Shown piece after piece: positions 35,619 to 40,396 of a stretch of DNA of 40,396 bases (the first letter of the stretch is position 1; each line of letters opens with the position of its first letter). The notes beneath the pieces are model-generated. The model did no database searches, was not told where the DNA came from, and saw only the letters and a program-made list of their open reading frames with translations. The DNA comes from Chromatiales bacterium (GTDB taxonomy: Bacteria; Pseudomonadota; Gammaproteobacteria; Steroidobacterales; GCA-2729495). Both the position numbers and the translations under genes were made by a program. The stretch is taken from NCBI GenBank assembly GCA_002729495.1, contig PBYE01000044.1:1-40396 (forward strand), given 5' to 3'.

Positions 35619-36488
35619 ATGAAAATCGCAGTAACCGCTGCTTCGGGTCGCCTGGGTCACGCATTGTTGCCCGGGTTAGTCGCCATTGCAGGCGCAGATC
35701 AGGTCATTGGAATTGCGCGTGATCCGGAGCGCCTGCAGCTTAGCGGCATCGAGAAACGTTCAGGGGACTACGAATCGGAAGCACAAATGACGGCAGCCCT
35801 GCGGGGAGCTGACACCGCCGTAATGATCTCTGCGCCGGTTGCGGGCACAGGCGATCGCATTGCCATGCATCGCAACGTCATTAACGCAGCAAAAAGCGCC
35901 GGGGTGCGCAAACTTATTTTTACCGGTGTTATTGGTAACGGCAGGGAAGAGGGTACGTATTTTTTTGATACACAGCAGGTAAACCGTCAGGCTGAAGACG
36001 ATCTGCAGGCATCCGGCCTGGACTGGATCGTGGGCCGTAACGGTCTTTACCTGGAGCTTGACCTCGTGCATATCAAACTGGCCAATGAGGCGGGCGGTGT
36101 CTACCGTAACAATGGCGGTGATGGTCGTTGCGGTTATATCAGTATCGATGAACTGGCATTCGCGTACACACAACTGGCAACATCGGATCGCTGTAACGGT
36201 GAGATTGTCAACCTGGTCGGCGAAACCTATACGCAGGCTGAACTGATCGATATGGCGAACCAGGTTTTTAATCTGGATGTGCGGTTCGAACCGATAACAG
36301 TGGAGCAGAATATTGAGAAGTTCATGGCATATGAGCCGATCGCTGCGCGCGGCCTCCATGTCGCGCAAATGCTGACCGGTTGTTTCCAGTGCATAGCGAA
36401 AGGCGCGTTCGATGTAGACTCTGATTTCGAACGGGTAGCAGGCAGGCCGCCGCTCTCGCTGCGGCAGCAGATGGAGGCGATGCAGTAA
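35619..36488 (+). CDS. NmrA-like atypical short-chain dehydrogenase family protein
   Basis: This protein of 289 residues has a Rossmann start (KIAVTAASGRLGHALLPGL), with a glycine pattern typical of NmrA/QOR2-type NAD(P)-binding proteins rather than classic SDRs. Next come VMISAPVAGTGDR, a strand KLIFTGVIGNG, and a DWIVGRNGLYLE region. No Tyr-x-x-x-Lys active site is obvious. It may act as a quinone reductase or as a redox sensor. GCAGGAG five bases before ATG 35619 decides the start over GTG 35613. It is divergent from the LLM/GST operon with a gap of about 170 bases. Confidence 0.82.
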   Translation: MKIAVTAASGRLGHALLPGLVAIAGADQVIGIARDPERLQLSGIEKRSGDYESEAQMTAALRGADTAVMISAPVAGTGDRIAMHRNVINAAKSAGVRKLIFTGVIGNGREEGTYFFDTQQVNRQAEDDLQASGLDWIVGRNGLYLELDLVHIKLANEAGGVYRNNGGDGRCGYISIDELAFAYTQLATSDRCNGEIVNLVGETYTQAELIDMANQVFNLDVRFEPITVEQNIEKFMAYEPIAARGLHVAQMLTGCFQCIAKGAFDVDSDFERVAGRPPLSLRQQMEAMQ

Positions 36489-36548
36489 ACGGTATGCGGC
36501 TGGTCGCCGACATGCTATTTTCTAATCGTTGTTGTTGATGTGCCTGCG

Positions 36549-36602
36549 ATGCTGATTAGCCGACGCGATTTTACCCTGTCCGGCCTTGCGCTGGGGAAGT
36601 GA
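36549..36602 (+). pseudogene. Tat signal peptide fragment
   Basis: A 17-codon frame reads MLISRRDFTLSGLALGK and then TGA. SRRDF is a good twin-arginine motif with the usual polar and hydrophobic continuation, but the frame stops before the signal region is complete. It overlaps the 3' end of the DUF1838 gene on the other strand. It looks like the decapitated start of a Tat-exported protein gene cut by a rearrangement, though a chance match cannot be excluded. Confidence 0.35.
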
Positions 36603-37437
36603 GTATTTTTTCCGGATCAGTAATAACTTCAGGATTGAGTTGGCGTGCGATCGCCAGGTAGTCCTCGGGTAACTCGTCAATACTGTGTACTTTTTTGCCG
36701 TAACCCTCCGACATGATGTGGCCAGGCGTATCGCCGGGCATCATCCACGGCCGCCAGTTACTGGTTGTGTTGTAGGTAACGTATGAATCTACGGACGCGA
36801 TGTCCGGGTTGTTTGCATCTGACCAGCTACCTTTATAAGTAACGATTTCATTGTAGATGTAATTACCGAAGGCCGGGTTATCAGATTCCATGCGCACAAG
36901 TGTTTCTTCCCGCATCCAGACGTCGTCGCCGTCGGTATAGGCGGGCCCCAGCTTGCCGTCAAAGGTTAGCGTCCCAAATGGAAAGTTTTCCGGCGGTTGC
37001 AGCCCATCGGTCGTTAGCGAGACCGTGTTCGGGCCCAGCAGAGCGGGGGGGAAAGTCCCTGTTTCATTCGTGTAGGGATTCTTGAATTCAGATAGCGGTT
37101 CGCCGGTGTCCAGGTCGGTGAAATAAGCCAGTTCAAGCATCGTAATGCCGAACTTGTCATCGTCTATGCGGGTAAATTTCTGGAAGCTGCCGTTCAGCAG
37201 GCGATAGAGAGGCGTGACTATAGTATCCACTACCGCGTACTGGGTTGCCCTGATCCAGGAAATGACCATGCGTTCGTCCAGGCTGCCACGCAGTTTTACC
37301 TGGAGTTCAAGGAGGTCATTAAGGTTATTCAGGTCGTAATTACTCATATCATTCCTGCTGTTATTTTTAGTGCAACCAGCTGTGCTCACGATCAGTCCCG
37401 TGCCGGCCAATCCACCAATAAAGTCACGTCGGTCCAT
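36571..37437 (-). CDS. DUF1838 family lipoprotein with a Tat-type signal
   Basis: This exported protein of 288 residues begins with MDRRDFIGGLAGTGLIVS, a twin-arginine-like signal, and ends the signal with AGC, a lipobox at Cys22. The family signature follows: VKLRGSLDERMVISWIRA, then a segment with TRIDDDKFGITMLELAYFTD and LDTGEPLSEFKNPYTNE. DUF1838 proteins are found in many proteobacteria near oxidoreductases, with unknown function. The last ten residues (TSPAQGRTG) lie antisense to the Tat fragment and may not be original. It is divergent from the MauG-like gene by 330 bases. Confidence 0.82.
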   Translation of the reverse strand: MDRRDFIGGLAGTGLIVSTAGCTKNNSRNDMSNYDLNNLNDLLELQVKLRGSLDERMVISWIRATQYAVVDTIVTPLYRLLNGSFQKFTRIDDDKFGITMLELAYFTDLDTGEPLSEFKNPYTNETGTFPPALLGPNTVSLTTDGLQPPENFPFGTLTFDGKLGPAYTDGDDVWMREETLVRMESDNPAFGNYIYNEIVTYKGSWSDANNPDIASVDSYVTYNTTSNWRPWMMPGDTPGHIMSEGYGKKVHSIDELPEDYLAIARQLNPEVITDPEKILTSPAQGRTG

Positions 37438-37767
37438 CTGCTATGAAAAACTGCTGACTCCCGTAAGGTAAAGAAACCCGATATCGGACGTTATGTAAAC
37501 TGGACGTAGTCCAGATTGCCAGAGGCTTAGCACCTGCTGAAGCTGGAAATACCCCCCCTATTCATCGGCTTTTCCGGCACGGCAAAGTCTCCGGGTGGTT
37601 CAGGTAACGGTCCCGGTCGCAAGTTTACAGGGTGCCAGCCAATTAGTGGTCGCACCCACACATTTGATGCTGTACATTGATTGGGGTTGGTAAGAACACA
37701 AGTCCCGCAGAGAGCGACTCGGGGTTTGATAACTAAAGCGCCAGGGACGGTATTGGGGAGAGCCACC
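37438..37767. other. divergent intergenic region without a gene
   Basis: These 330 bases separate the DUF1838 gene from the MauG-like gene. I see no coding frame with support. It includes a perfect inverted repeat (37500-37514), a run of seven C (about 37552-37558) and, at the right end, GGGGAG (37755-37760) seven bases before the downstream ATG. No convincing -35/-10 pair was found for either gene. Confidence 0.6.
37500..37514. repeat. perfect inverted repeat, possible operator
   Basis: CTGGAC and GTCCAG are separated by GTA, a 6+3+6 palindrome. It lies 63 bases upstream of the DUF1838 start and 253 upstream of the MauG-like start. It may be a regulator site or a small hairpin. There is only one copy that I noticed. 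Confidence 0.35.
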
Positions 37768-40396
37768 ATGAAGCCATCTTTTGCGCCCGCCGCATTTGCC
37801 CTGGCCGTGCTAGCAGTGACACCCGTCGCTGCACAATTTATCGAATCCGACGTTGCGCCGCCTCCGTCAGCCAAAGACCTCGCCCTGCCCGTTATCGTGG
37901 ACACGATAACGGGATTGGAATTCGTGGACGAGGCAAACTCCGACGGTGCAGACGGATATATAAAAGACCTGGCCGCCGCGATCGTGCTTGGCAAGGCATT
38001 GTTCTGGGATGCGCAGGCGGGCAGCCGTGGAGAGGCCTGTGCGACCTGTCATTATCATGCGGGGGCAGACAATCGCTCAGTTAACCAGCTAAGCCCGGGG
38101 CTGAAAGGGGGCAACGGTATTTTCGATCCCGCTGCCGGTGGCGGCGGCGGGCCAAATCACATGCTGGTCCCGAATGATTTTCCATTTCATCAGCTTGCCG
38201 ACCCGGCTGACCGGGATTCAACGGTTCTGTTTGACTCTGATGATGTGGTTTCATCTGCAGGCACCTTCGCGGGCGACTTTGTGGATATTGCGTTGCCTGC
38301 GACCGATGACAATTGCTCCGTCAAAGCGTGTCACCCGGAAGACCCGGATGGATTTACTGTCAGCGGGTTGAATACACGTCGCGTGGAGCCACGCAATACG
38401 CCAACGGTGATCAATGCCGCATTCAATCATCGCAATTTCTGGGATGGCCGAGCGAACAATATCTTTAACGGTATCGATCCGTTCGGCCGGCGTAATGTAG
38501 ATGCGCGCGTGCTCGAGGTTCAGGGTGCCAACGTGGTGCCGATACAACTTGCGCTCAATAATTCCAGCCTGGCCTCTCAGTCGGTCGGGCCGCCGTTATC
38601 TGATTTCGAGATGTCATGTGCCGGCAGGAGTTTCCCGAAGATCGGTAAAAAGCTGCTCGGGCTAACGCCGCTGGGGCTGCAGAAAGTGCACTGGAACGAC
38701 AGCGTGCTCGGCGTTAAGGCGCTTTGGCCGAACGAAGGCTTAAGTTCGAGTTACGCCATGCTCATTCAGAATGCTATCTCCGATCGGTTCTGGGATTCAA
38801 ATAAGCTCTTCGATATTAACCAGAACGAGACCGGTACAGGAGCGCCGGCGAACACTAACCAGTTCACGCTGATGGAGTCGAACTTTGCGATGATCTGGGG
38901 CCTTGCGATCATGGCATATGAGCGCACGCTGATCTCGAATGACTCGCTGTATGATCAGTGGGCCGAAGCGCCGGGCGGTCGGGAAATATCGATCGACAAC
39001 AAGAAGGGGATACTGAGCCTGGCCCAGATGAAAGGTATGGAGCTGTTCTTTACTAACAAGCTGATACCCGGCTATACCAAGGTTGGCCTGCGCGGTAACT
39101 GCAGTACCTGCCACCAGGGGCCGTTGTTCTCGACCGCCACGTTCCCGTTCACGGAGGAAGAAGAATCCGGTGAGTTCCCCGAGCAGGAAATTATTGTTGA
39201 GCGCATGCGGCGCGGTGACGGTATCCACATCGCCGAGGACCTGCTCAAGTACTTCATAGGCGGGCAGGGCACCGTCGGGGGCTACGTGCTCGACGGTGTG
39301 GTCGGTTCGCGTGATTTGCCGAACATCTACTACGCGACGGTTGGCGGTGATTTCTTCCTGAACGATGTCGAGTGTGTGGTGGAATCCTATTTGACGAACC
39401 AGGATCGCACGGCGCCGGTTCCCCAGCCGGGGAGCGGCCTCGCGCCCGAGCCACCGGGCCCGTCTGAATTTTCTGACTACAGCACAAAAGATGCGGTGTT
39501 CCGCGTATCGGAATGCGGGGGTCCGTTGCAGCTCGAGATCACGATAGTTGACAACGGGCACGGAAACGATACCGCCATGATCAGGGAAGTCATAGACCTT
39601 GGTCTGCGGGGTTCGGCGCAGTGTACGGACTGTTTCGACATTCTTCCGACTTACGGCGATACGTTGGCATCCGGTCCTCTGGAGGGTGATTTCAAGCTGG
39701 AGATTCCGGTGTTGTACGACACCGCGTTTTACAACATTGGCGTTCGGCCGACATTCGAGGATCCGGGCGTTGGTGCGGACGGTCCCTTCGGTGTCCCGCT
39801 GTCGTTCACGAAGCAGTGGGTTAACCAGGTACTCCAGCACCCGGCCGCACCGCAAACGGGCTGGGCGGATGTCGATGCGCTCGAAAGCATTAACTTCGGT
39901 CGTGTCGTCGAGCCGTTCCACTGGATCGGTGATTCGGTGTGGTTTCCGGGCGGTTTCGCCGGCCATACCTGGATGACCCACAAGCTGGTCAAAAGTGACC
40001 CCTGGCCCCACGAGTTTTGTGCGGACTCCCTCCCGCCGTTCTTGCCGGCACCGCCACCTGCCGATACATACGATCAGGCTGAGTGCGAGGCCGCTAGCCT
40101 GCGGTGGACGGTCGTGCCGGAATTTCAACTGACGCCGGAGATTCTTCCATACTTTACGGAAGCAAGGCCGGGACGGGGCGATGACGCCATACCGGCCTAT
40201 GATCCCGTCGGCGGTGCCGGTTTCCCGGCGAAACCGCCGAATACGCTGAATTACCAGGCCATCCTGGATATGCCGACGGGTGTGGACGGTGCATTCAAGG
40301 TGCCGGGCCTGCGTAACGTCGAGTTAACCGGGCCGTTCTTCCACAACGGTGGGCAGAAAACACTGCTCCAGGTTATGGAGTTCTATAACCGGGGCA
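37768..40396 (+). CDS. MauG/cytochrome c peroxidase-type multiheme protein (3' end outside window)
   Basis: An open frame of 876 codons runs off the right edge. A signal peptide (cleavage near VAA-QF) is followed by a peroxidase-type domain. Heme motif 1 is CATCH (Cys91, Cys94, His95). A CX4CH motif, CSVKACH (Cys183, Cys188, His189), is next. The family segment NTPTVINAAFNHRNFWDGRA follows, then CSTCH (Cys445, Cys448, His449). Near the end FKVPGLRNVELTGPFFHNGG is the classic MauG/CcP C-terminal segment. An insert of about 330 residues between CSTCH and this segment makes the protein much longer than usual. GGGGAG seven bases before ATG 37768 supports the start. It should be periplasmic and act in peroxide or substrate oxidation; the substrate is unknown. 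Confidence 0.85.
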   Translation, partial: MKPSFAPAAFALAVLAVTPVAAQFIESDVAPPPSAKDLALPVIVDTITGLEFVDEANSDGADGYIKDLAAAIVLGKALFWDAQAGSRGEACATCHYHAGADNRSVNQLSPGLKGGNGIFDPAAGGGGGPNHMLVPNDFPFHQLADPADRDSTVLFDSDDVVSSAGTFAGDFVDIALPATDDNCSVKACHPEDPDGFTVSGLNTRRVEPRNTPTVINAAFNHRNFWDGRANNIFNGIDPFGRRNVDARVLEVQGANVVPIQLALNNSSLASQSVGPPLSDFEMSCAGRSFPKIGKKLLGLTPLGLQKVHWNDSVLGVKALWPNEGLSSSYAMLIQNAISDRFWDSNKLFDINQNETGTGAPANTNQFTLMESNFAMIWGLAIMAYERTLISNDSLYDQWAEAPGGREISIDNKKGILSLAQMKGMELFFTNKLIPGYTKVGLRGNCSTCHQGPLFSTATFPFTEEEESGEFPEQEIIVERMRRGDGIHIAEDLLKYFIGGQGTVGGYVLDGVVGSRDLPNIYYATVGGDFFLNDVECVVESYLTNQDRTAPVPQPGSGLAPEPPGPSEFSDYSTKDAVFRVSECGGPLQLEITIVDNGHGNDTAMIREVIDLGLRGSAQCTDCFDILPTYGDTLASGPLEGDFKLEIPVLYDTAFYNIGVRPTFEDPGVGADGPFGVPLSFTKQWVNQVLQHPAAPQTGWADVDALESINFGRVVEPFHWIGDSVWFPGGFAGHTWMTHKLVKSDPWPHEFCADSLPPFLPAPPPADTYDQAECEAASLRWTVVPEFQLTPEILPYFTEARPGRGDDAIPAYDPVGGAGFPAKPPNTLNYQAILDMPTGVDGAFKVPGLRNVELTGPFFHNGGQKTLLQVMEFYNRG

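Noticed and set aside
37527-37994. A 155-codon minus-strand frame at the start of the MauG-like gene.
   Set aside because: It covers the ribosome site and signal peptide of the real gene and has no recognisable features.
38797-40128. A 443-codon frame on the minus strand.
   Set aside because: It is antisense to the MauG-like gene, Arg-rich and without any domain; the plus strand carries clear heme and family motifs.

Overview
The window reads as chromosomal DNA of a gammaproteobacterium, probably marine and aerobic. The evidence is the gene order: 4.5S RNA-dnaX-ybaB-recR, divergent rsgA/orn, divergent ppsA/ppsR next to pgm, and a full proteobacterial dedicated sortase system. The last part suggests a Woeseia-like or similar heterotroph, but that is inference; nothing here fixes the genus. 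I see no phage, insertion sequence, CRISPR array, rRNA or tRNA.

Layout. 1-3732 (+): a secreted alpha/beta hydrolase lipoprotein cut by the window edge, a PQQ-type sugar dehydrogenase lipoprotein, and a membrane-anchored protein that looks like a divergent ferrochelatase. 3756-6232 (-): an MBOAT O-acyltransferase and its SGNH partner, the latter split by one in-frame TGA. 6351-6980 (-): a lipoprotein. 7229-15571: housekeeping core, with 4.5S RNA, DNA polymerase III tau/gamma, YbaB, RecR, RsgA, oligoribonuclease, a YgiM-type SH3 membrane protein, PEP synthase and its regulatory kinase. 15576-21049: phosphoglucomutase, a DUF1249 protein with a promoter that predicts a leaderless mRNA, a coiled-coil protein of unknown role, and the periplasmic protease Prc. 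21175-22357: small membrane proteins and two gene remnants, one a possible caspase C-terminus.

22372-29047 is the dedicated sortase locus. A class GN sortase and its VIT/VWA substrate with a C-terminal PATAT sorting signal run leftwards. An OmpA-like protein (PdsO), a response regulator (PdsR) and a histidine kinase (PdsS) run rightwards. The two halves are divided by a short divergent promoter region holding two inverted repeats, which I propose as operators. The sortase would process the VIT/VWA protein at the inner membrane, PdsO would sit in the periplasm or outer membrane, and PdsRS would control the locus.

29240-37437 is a mixed accessory stretch: two lipoproteins, a cation diffusion facilitator, a tandem alpha/beta hydrolase whose first domain has lost its nucleophile, a small membrane protein, a glutathione transferase with an LLM-class flavin oxidoreductase, an NmrA-like reductase, a 17-codon Tat-signal fragment and a DUF1838 lipoprotein. 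From 37768 to the right edge runs one long open frame for a MauG/cytochrome c peroxidase-type protein with three heme-type motifs, one of them CX4CH. The window ends before its stop codon.

The best candidates for a second look are the in-frame TGA separating catalytic residues in the SGNH gene, the ferrochelatase-like protein, the tandem hydrolase, the paired operators of the sortase locus, the extra CX4CH site, and the small-protein pair with a frameshift at a T8 run.
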